A program made the position numbers and the translations under genes. A stretch of 64,000 bases of DNA, taken from Actinokineospora diospyrosa (lineage in GTDB: Bacteria; Actinomycetota; Actinomycetes; Mycobacteriales; Pseudonocardiaceae). How positions within the stretch are numbered: position 1 is the stretch's first letter; each line of letters begins with the position of its first letter. The notes beneath the pieces were generated by a model. That model made no database searches, was not told where the DNA came from, and saw only the letters and a list, made by a program, of their open reading frames with translations. The stretch spans positions 152,705 through 216,704 of the forward strand of contig NZ_JAMTCO010000009.1 of the NCBI RefSeq assembly GCF_024171925.1. Direction: 5' to 3'. Below are positions 52,832 through 61,247 of the stretch, one piece after another.

Positions 52832-54105
52832 GACCGGCCGCGGCGATCACCGGGATCGGGCTGGTGACCCCGCTGGGTCGCAAGCCCGCCGAGGTCTTCG
52901 ACGCCCTGTGCGTCGGCCGCTCCGGTGTGGTCTCCCCACCCGAGGGGCACCCGCTCGCCGGGCTGCTCGACGCTGCGGGCATCGCGCCGGACATCGACCC
53001 GGCCGAGGTCATGGACGCCAAGTCCGCCAAGGCCGTCGACCGGTTCGTGCTGCAGGCCATGGCCGCCGCCGATGACGCGCTGGCCGACGCCCGGATCACC
53101 GTGGGCACCGACGTCGACCCGGAGCGGGTCGCGGTCGTCGTCTCCACCGGTGGCGCGGGGCTGGAGACCTACGAGCATTTCGCAGCGCAGCGCTGGGAAC
53201 GCGGCCGCGCCAAGGTGAGCCCGTACCTGCTGCCCGGGATGTTGGCCAACATGGCGGCCGCCCGGATCGCGATCAAGCACGGCATCCGCGGCCACAGCGC
53301 GTGCATCGCCACCGCTTGCGCCGCCGGGGCCCAGTCCATCGCCGAGGCGCTGCGGCTCATCCGCGGCGGCGAGGCGGACGTGGTCGTGTGCGGTGGCAGC
53401 GATACCGCCCTGCACCCGACAGTGGCGTCCGCGTTCGCCAACGCCTGGGCCCTCGCTCGCGGCTGGGGCGCCGACCCGACGGCGGCGAGCAGGCCGTTCG
53501 ACAAGCGCCGCAACGGGTTCGTGCTCGGGGAGGGCGCGGGCGTGCTGGTCGTCGAACGCGCCGATTTCGCTGACGCGCGCGGCGTACCCGCCTATGCTGG
53601 ACTCCTCGGGTGGTCGGTCAGCACCGACGCGCACCACCCGACCACCCCGCGCCCGGACGGCTCCGGTGCCGCGGCCGTCATGCGCCGCGCCACCGCTGAC
53701 GCGGGCCTCACACCATCTGATGTGGACTACATCAACGCGCACGGCACGTCGACACCACTCGGCGACGCGGCGGAAGCCGCCGCGGTGCGCGCGGTGTTCG
53801 GTGACGACAGCCCTGCTGTCAGCTCCATCAAGGCGCTCACCGGACACATGCTCGGCGGCTCCGGTGCCGTCGAGGCCGCCGTGACCGCGCTGTCGGTCGC
53901 GGGCGGCGTCCTGCCCCCGACGCACAACCTCGACGACCCCGACCCGGACTGCGCGCTCGACCACGTGCGCGGCGCCCCGCGCCTCGGACCGGTGCGCGCG
54001 GCCCTGTCCAACTCCTTCGCCTTCGGCGGCCACAACGTCAGCCTCCTGATCGGCGCGCCCACGACCCGGCTGACCCGCGCCACCCCACCCGCTGACCCTC
54101 ACTGA
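52828..54105 (+). CDS. FabF-type ketosynthase 2 with intact catalytic triad
   Basis: 425 residues, GTGA overlap. Cys164 in IATACAAGAQS, His305 in INAHGTSTPLGD and His340 in KALTGHMLGGSG give the full Cys-His-His set. It should carry out decarboxylative condensation on ACP-bound substrates. It is the only fully canonical elongating ketosynthase in the cluster. No ketoreductase or dehydratase accompanies it, so intermediates may stay as beta-keto thioesters or be reduced by host fatty-acid enzymes. Confidence 0.94.
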   Translation: MRPAAAITGIGLVTPLGRKPAEVFDALCVGRSGVVSPPEGHPLAGLLDAAGIAPDIDPAEVMDAKSAKAVDRFVLQAMAAADDALADARITVGTDVDPERVAVVVSTGGAGLETYEHFAAQRWERGRAKVSPYLLPGMLANMAAARIAIKHGIRGHSACIATACAAGAQSIAEALRLIRGGEADVVVCGGSDTALHPTVASAFANAWALARGWGADPTAASRPFDKRRNGFVLGEGAGVLVVERADFADARGVPAYAGLLGWSVSTDAHHPTTPRPDGSGAAAVMRRATADAGLTPSDVDYINAHGTSTPLGDAAEAAAVRAVFGDDSPAVSSIKALTGHMLGGSGAVEAAVTALSVAGGVLPPTHNLDDPDPDCALDHVRGAPRLGPVRAALSNSFAFGGHNVSLLIGAPTTRLTRATPPADPH

Positions 54106-54159
54106 CCCCTCTCACCCACCCGAATCCCGTAACCCCCGTCCACTGGCCAGAGGTCAAAC

Positions 54160-55179
54160 ATGCACGTACAAGCGATAGACCACGTCGAGTTCTACGTCGG
54201 TGACGCCGATGAGGTGGCCGCCACGCTGCGCGCCCAGTACGGCTTCCGGCTGCACGGGTGGGTGCGCGACCAGCCCGACCACTACTCCGTCCTGCTGCGC
54301 CAGGGGTCGATCCAGGTGCTGCTCACCACCGGGCGCGCCGAGAGCCACCCGGCCGCGGTGTACGTCGCCGAGCACGGTGACGGGCTGGCCACGGTCGCGC
54401 TCTCCACCGACGACCCCGCCGCCGCGCTGGCCGAGGCGCTGACCAGGGGCGGCACGGCCACGGGCACCCGGGTCACCGGTTTCGGCGACGTCGGCCACGT
54501 CTTCGTCCGCCCGGGTGAGCTGCTGTCCACAGTGGAGCAGGCCGACGGCGTCGACGAGGGCGCGCTCGACCTGCTCGACGCGGTGGACCACATCGCCGCC
54601 TGCGTCGGCCCCGGCGAGCTGGACCCGATCGTCGAGTACTACGAGAAGGTCCTGGGCTTCAAGCAGATCTTCGAGGAGCACATCGAGGTCGGCGGCCAGG
54701 CGATGAACTCCAAGGTCGTGCAGAGCGTGTCCAAAGAGGTCACGCTGACCCTGCTGGAGCCCGACACCACCGCCGAACCCGGCCAGATCGACGACTTCCT
54801 CGCGGCTCACCACGGCCCGGGCGTGCAGCACCTGGCCTTCCGCACCGACGACATCGCCACCGCCGTGCGCACCCTGCGCGAGCGCGGTGTCGGCTTCCTG
54901 AGCACCCCGGGCAGCTACTACGACGCGCTGGCCGAGCGCTTCGACCACGTCGCCGTGCCCGTGGAGCAGTTGCGCGAACTCAGCATCCTGGTCGACCAGG
55001 ACAACGAGGGCGAGCTGTTCCAGATCTTCACCCAGACCACCCACCCCCGCCGCACGCTGTTCTTCGAGGTCATCGAGCGCCTCGGCGCGCTCACCTTCGG
55101 CAGCGCGAACATCAAGGCGCTCTACCAGGCCGTCGAGCGCGAGCGCAGCGGGGAGAACGCGCGAGGAGCAGCCCAGTGA
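54160..55179 (+). CDS. hmaS: 4-Hydroxymandelate synthase (HPPD-family dioxygenase)
   Basis: 339 residues. Two vicinal-oxygen-chelate halves with iron ligands His144 (AVDHIAACV), His224 (VQHLAFRTDD) and Glu303 (TLFFEVIERLG). Their spacing of 80 and 79 equals that of Amycolatopsis HmaS (161/241/320, from memory). The tail FGSANIKALYQAVERE is closer to HmaS than to the GFGxGNFxALFxAIE of HPPD. It would convert 4-hydroxyphenylpyruvate to 4-hydroxymandelate and CO2. The oxidase at 46.2 kb supplies the next step. Homogentisate formation (HPPD) is the main alternative. The last 4 bp overlap the next gene. Confidence 0.82.
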   Translation: MHVQAIDHVEFYVGDADEVAATLRAQYGFRLHGWVRDQPDHYSVLLRQGSIQVLLTTGRAESHPAAVYVAEHGDGLATVALSTDDPAAALAEALTRGGTATGTRVTGFGDVGHVFVRPGELLSTVEQADGVDEGALDLLDAVDHIAACVGPGELDPIVEYYEKVLGFKQIFEEHIEVGGQAMNSKVVQSVSKEVTLTLLEPDTTAEPGQIDDFLAAHHGPGVQHLAFRTDDIATAVRTLRERGVGFLSTPGSYYDALAERFDHVAVPVEQLRELSILVDQDNEGELFQIFTQTTHPRRTLFFEVIERLGALTFGSANIKALYQAVERERSGENARGAAQ

Positions 55180-56087
55180 CCGCCGAGTTGACCGACCAGT
55201 ACGCCCTCACTGAGGCCGAGCGCGCCCTCCTGCCGACCGACGACGAGGTCGCCGAGTACGCCGCCCGCGGCTGGTACCTCTCGCGCAAGCTGTTCTCCGA
55301 CGCCGAGATGGACACCCTGGTCGAGGCCACCGAGCGCTTCTACGCCGGGCACACCGACCGCCGTCTGCCGCTGCGCCCGCCGAACCTGGCCTACTGGACG
55401 CCGGAGAAGGGCGATGTCCAGCGGCACAACGACTACATCCACTACGAGAGCGACGAGGTCGCCGCGATCCTGCGCAAACCGCTGCTGGGCGCGGTCGCCG
55501 CCCGGCTGGCCCGGGCCGAGGAGATCCGGGTGTGGCAGAGCACCCTGATCTTCAAGCCGCCGCGCCCGCAGGAGCAGTCCAACCAGGTCCCCTGGCACAT
55601 GGACCGGCACTACTGGCAGACCTGCACCTCCGAGCGGATGCTCACCGCGTTCATCCCGTTCCACGACTGCGACGAGCGCATGGGCACCATCACCATGGTC
55701 GACGGCAGCAACACCTGGACCGAGATCCCCGGCGACGACTCCACCCGGCACTTCGCCCACCGCGACAAGGCCGAGCTGGAGCAGCTGCTGGCCGCCAACG
55801 CCGCGCACAACGGCGCCGAGGTCCGCAAGATCCCCATGATCATCCCCAAGGGCCACGTCAGCTTCCACCACTGCCGCACCTACCACGGCAGCGGCGCCAA
55901 CCTCGCCGACCACCCCCGCCGCGCCATCTCCCTGCACCTGCAGGACGGCGACAACCGCTTCCGCCCCTACCTCAAGCCCGACGGCACCCCCGTCTTCTAC
56001 AACCACGACGTCCTGGTCCGCCGCAACGACGAGGGAATGCCCGACTACACCGACCCGACCTACTGCCCCACCCTCTGGCGGAAATAG
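55176..56087 (+). CDS. Phytanoyl-CoA-hydroxylase-type Fe(II)/2-oxoglutarate oxygenase
   Basis: 303 residues, GTGA overlap with hmaS. The facial triad is His141-x-Asp143 (PWHMDRHYW) and His237 (TYHGSGAN). An Arg at ~251 (HPRRAISLHLQ) is placed to bind 2-oxoglutarate. PhyH enzymes in biosynthetic clusters hydroxylate, desaturate or halogenate carrier-bound or free intermediates. The Asp in the triad excludes a halogenase. Last gene of the rightward operon; a terminator follows. Confidence 0.9.
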   Translation: MTAELTDQYALTEAERALLPTDDEVAEYAARGWYLSRKLFSDAEMDTLVEATERFYAGHTDRRLPLRPPNLAYWTPEKGDVQRHNDYIHYESDEVAAILRKPLLGAVAARLARAEEIRVWQSTLIFKPPRPQEQSNQVPWHMDRHYWQTCTSERMLTAFIPFHDCDERMGTITMVDGSNTWTEIPGDDSTRHFAHRDKAELEQLLAANAAHNGAEVRKIPMIIPKGHVSFHHCRTYHGSGANLADHPRRAISLHLQDGDNRFRPYLKPDGTPVFYNHDVLVRRNDEGMPDYTDPTYCPTLWRK

Positions 56088-56102
56088 AACTTCGCACCCT
56101 GC

Positions 56103-56138
56103 GGAAATAGCCCGGATCTCCACCTCCGGGCTATTTCC
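56103..56138 (+). terminator. Terminator after the hmaS-oxygenase genes
   Basis: 14-bp perfect stem (GGAAATAGCCCGGA, 56103-56116, with 56125-56138) and an 8-nt loop, 15 bp after the stop. The word GCGGAAATAG also occurs just before at the stop codon, so the stem arm may be a copy of the gene end. Confidence 0.85.
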
Positions 56139-56237
56139 CATGCCCATTTATTGCCGCACTGAGCGCCTCGACCACTTTCCTCGCCCGCTGCCCCTCCACT
56201 ACCCCTCACCCCGACCTTGATCCCACTCCTGTTCCTG

Positions 56238-56379
56238 CTCGATGGGGCGAACTTGTTTTGCGTGGGGGAGCACCACCCGTAGCGTTACCAGCGGCAGGGC
56301 CACGCTTTTCGGCCCCTGCTTTGCGGACCTGCGTCGGGTGGTGCAGGGGCCCCGCGCAAAACAAGTTCGCCCCATCGAG
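56238..56379. repeat. 142-bp nested inverted-repeat element
   Basis: Outer arms of 25 bp are perfectly complementary (CTCGATGGGGCGAACTTG... at 56238-56262 and 56355-56379). Inside, CACCACCCG (56271-56279) pairs with CGGGTGGTG (56335-56343), and GCAGGGCC near 56294-56301 pairs with GGCCCCTGC (56311-56319). The arms include a TTGTTTTG run that is AT-rich compared with the surroundings. It has the size and structure of a MITE-like or REP-like element; no target-site duplication is evident. The rest of the intergenic stretch 56139-56506 is C-rich with no gene. Confidence 0.75.
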
Positions 56380-56506
56380 TCCCCCCACCTGCGCACCCCC
56401 ACCTGCGCACCCCCACGCCCAGCCCACACCCCAAGCGCCGTCCCGACCCAGCCCAGGACACAGCCCGGACCTAGCGCCGCCCCCGACACACCCCCCCAAC
56501 GCCAAG

Positions 56507-56536
56507 AAGGCCCCCGGGAGCAGTCCCGGGGGCCTT
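56507..56536. terminator. Terminator after the ABC transporter operon
   Basis: Perfect 13-bp stem (AAGGCCCCCGGGA with TCCCGGGGGCCTT) and a GCAG loop, 16 bp beyond the permease stop. Flanking A and T residues make it work in both directions. Confidence 0.88.
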
Positions 56537-56552
56537 CCAGCACAGCAGTCGG

Positions 56553-57317
56553 TCACCGCACCTGACGTGCGAACATCCGCGTGGCCCAGGTCACCGTCAG
56601 CGCCGCCAGCGCGATCACGATCAGCATGCCCGCCCACACCGACACGTCCCCCGGGTTACCCGTGAACAGCGACCGGGTGCCGTTGGTCGTCCAGTAGATC
56701 GGGTTCCACTCGGCGATCGCCACCAGCCAGCCCGGGGCCAGCGACAGCGGCAGCAGCACGCCCGAGAGCAGCGACAACGGCTGCGACACGCTGTTGATCA
56801 GCGGGCCGAGCGCGGCCGGGGAGGGGATCAGCATCGCCATCGCGTAGGACAGCGCGCAGGCCATGAGCGCCATCAGTGCCAGCATCAGGTAGGCCAGCAT
56901 CAGCCAGCCCAGGTGCACCGTCAGCCCGAACGGCAGCGCGACCACGGTGATCACCACCGCCTGCCCCATCAGGGTCACGACCTCGGAGAACGCCCGGCCC
57001 AGGATCAGCGCGGTGCGGCTGACCGGGGTCACCCGGGAGCGCTCGATCACCCCGGAGCGCAGTTCACCGAGCAGCCCGAACCCGGCGAAGAAGCCGCTGA
57101 GCAGCACCAGCACCACCAGCAGGCCGGGCACGTACACCCGGTAGGCGTCGGCGTAGGTCTGCGCGCCGGTCGGGGCGAGCGCGGTCTTGAGCAGCGGGGC
57201 GAACAGCACCAGGTAGGCGACGGGCTGCACGAACCCGATCACCAGCCGGGCCGGGGTGCGCCACACCAGCAGCATCTGGCGGGTGAAGACCAGCCACGTG
57301 TCACGGAGGAACTTCAT
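56553..57317 (-). CDS. ABC-2-type exporter permease (DrrB-like)
   Basis: 254 residues, six membrane helices, with the family word RSGVIERSRVTPVSRTALILGR between helices 2 and 3. It forms a drug-type exporter with the ATPase encoded 9 bp upstream. Probable role: export of, and self-resistance to, the product of the cluster. Confidence 0.92.
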   Translation of the reverse strand: MKFLRDTWLVFTRQMLLVWRTPARLVIGFVQPVAYLVLFAPLLKTALAPTGAQTYADAYRVYVPGLLVVLVLLSGFFAGFGLLGELRSGVIERSRVTPVSRTALILGRAFSEVVTLMGQAVVITVVALPFGLTVHLGWLMLAYLMLALMALMACALSYAMAMLIPSPAALGPLINSVSQPLSLLSGVLLPLSLAPGWLVAIAEWNPIYWTTNGTRSLFTGNPGDVSVWAGMLIVIALAALTVTWATRMFARQVR

Positions 57318-57326
57318 CTCGGACTC

Positions 57327-58280
57327 CTACTTGTCCCGCAGCGAGCGGCCGGTCTTGATCAGGAACACGTCGTCCAGGCTGGGCCGGTGCAGCTCGACGG
57401 TGTCGAAGTGGATCTCGCCGGCGTCCAGCACCCGCATGATCTGCGGCATCGCGGTGGTGCCGTCGTCGACGTAGAGGCGCAGGCCGTCCTCCCCGAGCTC
57501 CAGCTTGCGCACGTAGTCGTGGCCGTCGAGCAGCTCGGCAGCCTTGGGCCCGCTCCCGTTGAGGCCAACGGTCACCACGTCACCGGCCACGCCGTGCTTG
57601 AGCTCGGTCGGGGTGCCCAGCGCGACGATCTCACCGTGGTCGATGATCGCGATCCGGTCGCACAGCGCGTCGGCCTCCTCCAGGTAGTGCGTGGTGAGGA
57701 AGACCGTCATGCCCGCGTCGCGCAGCCTGCGCACCTCGTCCCACAGGTGCGCCCGCGACTGCGGGTCCAGCCCGGTGGTCGGCTCGTCGAGGAACAGCAC
57801 CTTGGGCTCGTGGATGATGCCCATCGCGATGTCCACCCGGCGGCGCTGACCACCCGAGTAGGTGCGGCACTGCCGGTCGGCGAACTCGGTCAGCTCGAAG
57901 GCGGCCAGCGCCTGCTCCGCCCGCTCGATCGCCTCGGCCTTGCCGATGCCGTACATCCTGGCCTGCAGCACCAGCTCCTCGCGGGCGGTGACCTCGTCGG
58001 TCGTGGTGCCGCCCTGGGGGACGTAGCCGACCTTGGTGCGCACCGCCCCGGGGTCCTTGCGCAGGTCGGCGCCCGCGATGACCGCCTCCCCGTCGTCGGG
58101 TTCGAGCAGCGTGCACAGGATGCGCGCGGTGGTCGTCTTGCCCGCGCCGTTGGGGCCGAGGAAGCCGAAGATCTCCCCCTCCGCCACCGACAGGTCGACG
58201 CCGCGGACGGCCTCGACTGTGCGGGTCTTGCGCCGTTTGCCCAGCGTGAAGGACTTGCGCAGTCCCTTGACCTCGATCAT
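57327..58280 (-). CDS. Daunorubicin-resistance-type ABC transporter ATPase (DrrA-like)
   Basis: 317 residues from ATG 58278-58280. Walker A GPNGAGKTT, signature YSGGQRRRVDIAMGI, Walker B VLFLDEPTTGLDP, and the switch His in FLTTHYLEEADAL. The C-terminal DrrA extension (RPSLDDVFLIKTGRSLRD) is present. The ATGA overlap with the glycosyltransferase gene ties export to product glycosylation. Confidence 0.94.
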   Translation of the reverse strand: MIEVKGLRKSFTLGKRRKTRTVEAVRGVDLSVAEGEIFGFLGPNGAGKTTTARILCTLLEPDDGEAVIAGADLRKDPGAVRTKVGYVPQGGTTTDEVTAREELVLQARMYGIGKAEAIERAEQALAAFELTEFADRQCRTYSGGQRRRVDIAMGIIHEPKVLFLDEPTTGLDPQSRAHLWDEVRRLRDAGMTVFLTTHYLEEADALCDRIAIIDHGEIVALGTPTELKHGVAGDVVTVGLNGSGPKAAELLDGHDYVRKLELGEDGLRLYVDDGTTAMPQIMRVLDAGEIHFDTVELHRPSLDDVFLIKTGRSLRDK

Positions 58281-59455
58281 GACGTGCTCCTGCTCAGGCC
58301 GGCGGGGGCCGGCGACCGGGTGGTCAGCTCCAGCAGCGCCGCCGCGGCGGCGTCCGCTCCGCCCGCCTCGGCGAACGAGGCGCTGACCGTGGCGGCGGCG
58401 GCCCGGTGGCCCGGGTCGCCGAGGACGTGGGTGGTGGCGGCGCGCAGCTGGGCCGCGTCCGCCCTGGCGAACCCGACCCGCACGCCTGCACCGGCCGCGA
58501 CCACGCCGTTGGCGTTGATCGGCTGGTCGTGCCGGATCGGCGCGACCACCAGCGGGACGCCGTGGGCCAGCGACTCGCAGACGGTGTTGAGGCCGCCGTG
58601 CGAGACGACCAGGTCCATCCGCGGCAGCAGTGCCAGCATCGGCACCCTGGTGCGGGCGATCAGGTGTGGCGGTAGGTCGGGCAGGGTGTCCGGTGGGGCG
58701 ATGAAGACGGCTTGCAGCCGGTCGCCCAGGGGCGCCAGCGCGGCGGCGGTCTCGCGCAGGAAGCGGGTCGACACGTCGTCGGCGAGGGTGCCCACGGACA
58801 CCAGGACGTGCTGTTTGTCCTGGTCCAGCCAGTCGAACGGGAAATCGGGCTGACCGTGGCGCTTCGCCAGGATCGGGCCGACGCCCAGGACGTCCTCCGG
58901 CAGCGCGCCGGTGAGCGCCCGCGTGGTGCACGCCAGCACCAGGTGCGGTGAGTAGCGCAGGTCGAAGTACTCCTCGGCGGGCATCCCGGCCTTGTCCCAC
59001 AGGTACCGCAGCCGACCGCGCAGCCACTCGTGCACCCGGGGCAGGTCGGCCAGCGGCTCGCCGAGCTCCATCGTCGAGCAGGCCAGCGTCGCCCAGGTGA
59101 CCCCGAGCCGGTGCGCCACTATCGCCCCCGCGGGGGAGTGCTGGTCGACCACCACGACGTCCGGGCGCACCGCCTCGACGGCCTTCTCGACCGCGGGGAG
59201 GCTGAACCGGGCGAACGGCACGATGAACCGGTCCCACACCGAGCGCACCGCGGCCAGCCCGTGGTCCGACTGCGGCCGGTGCAGCCGCGTGCCGGTCGGG
59301 TGGATCACCGCGTCCGGGCCCAGCATCGGGCGCAGGTGCAGCTCAGGGCCGCACCAGGCGACCTCGTGGCCGCGCTCGACCAGCGCCGCCGCCAGCCCGA
59401 TGGTGGGGTTGACGTGGCCCGCCAGCGGGGGGACGACGAACAGGAAGCGGCTCAC
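58277..59455 (-). CDS. GT1 (MGT/YjiC-type) UDP- or dNDP-sugar glycosyltransferase
   Basis: 392 residues, GTG start overlapping the carrier-protein stop by 4 bp. N-terminal acceptor domain (FVVPPLAGHVNPTIGLAAAL) and C-terminal donor-binding motif VVSHGGLNTVCESLAHGVPL with PIRHDQPINA. It should glycosylate a phenol or hydroxyl, such as the hydroxyphenyl group supplied by the mandelate branch, for resistance or as a final step. The window has no deoxysugar genes, so a common sugar such as glucose or GlcNAc is likely. Confidence 0.92.
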   Translation of the reverse strand: MSRFLFVVPPLAGHVNPTIGLAAALVERGHEVAWCGPELHLRPMLGPDAVIHPTGTRLHRPQSDHGLAAVRSVWDRFIVPFARFSLPAVEKAVEAVRPDVVVVDQHSPAGAIVAHRLGVTWATLACSTMELGEPLADLPRVHEWLRGRLRYLWDKAGMPAEEYFDLRYSPHLVLACTTRALTGALPEDVLGVGPILAKRHGQPDFPFDWLDQDKQHVLVSVGTLADDVSTRFLRETAAALAPLGDRLQAVFIAPPDTLPDLPPHLIARTRVPMLALLPRMDLVVSHGGLNTVCESLAHGVPLVVAPIRHDQPINANGVVAAGAGVRVGFARADAAQLRAATTHVLGDPGHRAAAATVSASFAEAGGADAAAAALLELTTRSPAPAGLSRSTS

Positions 59456-59718
59456 CGCGCCCGCCCCGCCACGTAGTCGACGACCTGCCCGACGGTGAAC
59501 CCGGTGATCTCGTCCAGCTCCAGCCCGCGCACGTGCCGCGCCAGTTCCACAGCGGGGCCGTAGCGCCCGCTCAGCGCGGCGTCGACCCGGGTCAGGTCCA
59601 GGCTGTCGAAACGCAGATCCCCTTCGAGTGTGGCGTTCGGCGTAATTGCGGGCGGGCATCCGCCGCACGGGCCGACGACCTCTCGGAGTATTCCCGAGAC
59701 TTCCTCGAATAGCGCCAC
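59452..59718 (-). CDS. Acyl carrier protein 3
   Basis: 88 residues from GTG 59716-59718, which has GGAGGGG 6 bp upstream (the frame extends to 59781 but without a site). Carrier Ser39 in RFDSLDLTRVD, then GLELDEITGFTVGQVVDYV. The stretch GPCGGCPP is atypical. First gene of the leftward ACP-glycosyltransferase-exporter operon, so the glycosyltransferase may act on an ACP-bound intermediate (inference). Confidence 0.82.
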   Translation of the reverse strand: MALFEEVSGILREVVGPCGGCPPAITPNATLEGDLRFDSLDLTRVDAALSGRYGPAVELARHVRGLELDEITGFTVGQVVDYVAGRAR

Positions 59719-59821
59719 CGCGCCCCTCCAAACACCGCCCCAGTTGCGCGCCAAGGTACCGCACCCCGCCCGGTCCGTCACGAAGTATCTCGACGCGGGT
59801 GAATGGTCGGCAGGTGGAGTA

Positions 59822-59850
59822 TTGACACTTTCCGACCGGCTCCCAACAAT
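59822..59850 (+). promoter_or_regulatory. Probable promoter of the condensation-ketosynthase operon
   Basis: Consensus -35 TTGACA (59822-59827), a 17-bp spacer and AACAAT (59845-59850) as -10, ending 38 bp before the ATG at 59889. The position in the divergent gap fits. Confidence 0.55.
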
Positions 59851-59888
59851 GCCCGCTAGAAGCTCAATGCGGCGGGGAGTAAAGCGGG

Positions 59889-61247
59889 ATGACGGAGAAG
59901 ATCCTCGTCGATTTCCACGGGACCGGCTCCGGGGTCGGTGACCTCACCTGGGGCCAGCGCACCGTGTGGCGCACGGTGGTCAAGACCGGGCACTCGGAGA
60001 CCATGGGCGGCATCACGGCGCTGCCCCCGGGGACGACGGTCGAGCAGTCGGCGATGGTGCTGCGCTACGTGATGGGCAGGCACCAGTCGCTGCGCACCCG
60101 GCTGGTGTTCGACAAGCCCGACGGTGGTCCGCGCCAACAGGTGCACACCTCGGGGCAGGTCGCCCTGGCGGTCGTCGACGCGGGCGCCGAGGACCCGGCG
60201 GAGGTCGCCGAGCGGGTCAAGGCCGAGTACGAGGACGCGGACTTCGACTACGCCCAGGAGTGGCCGGTGCGGATGGCCGTGGTCACCAAGGACGGCGAGC
60301 CGACGCACTCGGTCGCGGTCTACAGCCACCTGGCCATCGACGCGCACGGCCTGGACGCGCTGGTGTCCGATCTGGCCACAATGGACTGGGCGACCGGTGA
60401 GCCGACGCTGCCGCTGACCGCGACCCAGCCGCTGGAGCTGGCCGAGCAGCAGCGCAAACCCAACGTGCTGCGCAACAGCGAGGCCGCGCTGCGCTACTGG
60501 GAGCGGGTGCTGCGCACCGTCTCGGCCAAGCGCGTCGAGGGCGAGTCAGACGACCACCGGTCCCCGCGCTGGGGCGACCTGTCGCTGCGGTCCCCGGCGT
60601 CCTGGCTGGCGACCAAGGCGATCGCCGCGCGGCTGGGCACCGACACCTCGCCGGTGCTGCTCGCCGGCTACGCGTGCGCGCTGGCCAGGACCGTGGGCAA
60701 CAACCCGGTCGCGGTGCAGATCGCGGTGAACAACCGGTTCCGCCAGTCGCTGGTGGGGTCGGTCAGCACCATGGCCCAGACCTGCCCGCTGATGGTCGAC
60801 CTCGCCGACGCCGGGTTCGACGAGGCGGTGCACCGGGCCAGGCAGGCCACCATGGTCACCTACAAGTACGCCTACTACGACCCCGAGAAGCGCGCCGCCA
60901 TGGTCGACCGGGTCGCCGAGGAGCTGGGCGGGCGGGTCGAGATGGACACCTACTTCAACGACCGCCGCCCGCCCGGGCGCGACGAACACGAACTGGTGGC
61001 GCCCCCGGCTGAGGAGATCCTGGCCGCCCGCGGGTCGAGCACCCACGAGTGGGTCATGTGGACCGATGTGGACAGTCCGCTGCTCTACCTCGACGTGGAC
61101 GCCGAGCCGGACGCGATCGTGTTCACCCTCACCGGCGACACGACCCGGGTCGCGCCCAAGTCCATGCTCGACCTGCTCACCGAGATCGAGACCGTGCTGG
61201 TCGACGCCGCGCTCGACCCGGGCGCCACGACGGGCATCCGGTCGTGA
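59889..61247 (+). CDS. Stand-alone condensation-domain-like acyltransferase
   Basis: 452 residues, NRPS condensation/PapA-type fold without other domains. The active-site motif HHxxxDG is present as SHLAIDA: Ser146, His147 and Asp151 in YSHLAIDAHG, so the first His is Ser and the Gly is Ala. The catalytic second His and the structural Asp remain. It probably joins an ACP-bound acyl group to an amine or alcohol on another carrier, or to a free acceptor, making an amide or ester. The downstream ketosynthase gene overlaps by 4 bp. Confidence 0.83.
   Translation: MTEKILVDFHGTGSGVGDLTWGQRTVWRTVVKTGHSETMGGITALPPGTTVEQSAMVLRYVMGRHQSLRTRLVFDKPDGGPRQQVHTSGQVALAVVDAGAEDPAEVAERVKAEYEDADFDYAQEWPVRMAVVTKDGEPTHSVAVYSHLAIDAHGLDALVSDLATMDWATGEPTLPLTATQPLELAEQQRKPNVLRNSEAALRYWERVLRTVSAKRVEGESDDHRSPRWGDLSLRSPASWLATKAIAARLGTDTSPVLLAGYACALARTVGNNPVAVQIAVNNRFRQSLVGSVSTMAQTCPLMVDLADAGFDEAVHRARQATMVTYKYAYYDPEKRAAMVDRVAEELGGRVEMDTYFNDRRPPGRDEHELVAPPAEEILAARGSSTHEWVMWTDVDSPLLYLDVDAEPDAIVFTLTGDTTRVAPKSMLDLLTEIETVLVDAALDPGATTGIRS

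Noticed and set aside
54160-55179. Ordinary 4-hydroxyphenylpyruvate dioxygenase of tyrosine catabolism
   Set aside because: The C-terminal GSANIKALYQAVERE word and the presence of an Hmo-type oxidase fit HmaS better, and no homogentisate pathway genes are near. HPPD remains the alternative.
47659-56087. Aryl polyene cluster
   Set aside because: ACPs, KS, a CLF-like protein and a ligase are shared, but the ketoreductase, dehydratases, thioesterase, acyltransferase and MMPL exporter of aryl polyene clusters are missing.
55176-56087. Fe(II)/2-oxoglutarate halogenase
   Set aside because: The facial triad has Asp143 (HxD), whereas halogenases of this fold have Ala or Gly there.
57327-59237. A 636-codon open frame covering the ABC ATPase and much of the glycosyltransferase
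   Set aside because: The ATPase starts at ATG 58280. The upstream extension is the glycosyltransferase gene read in another frame (Arg/Gly-rich, no domain).
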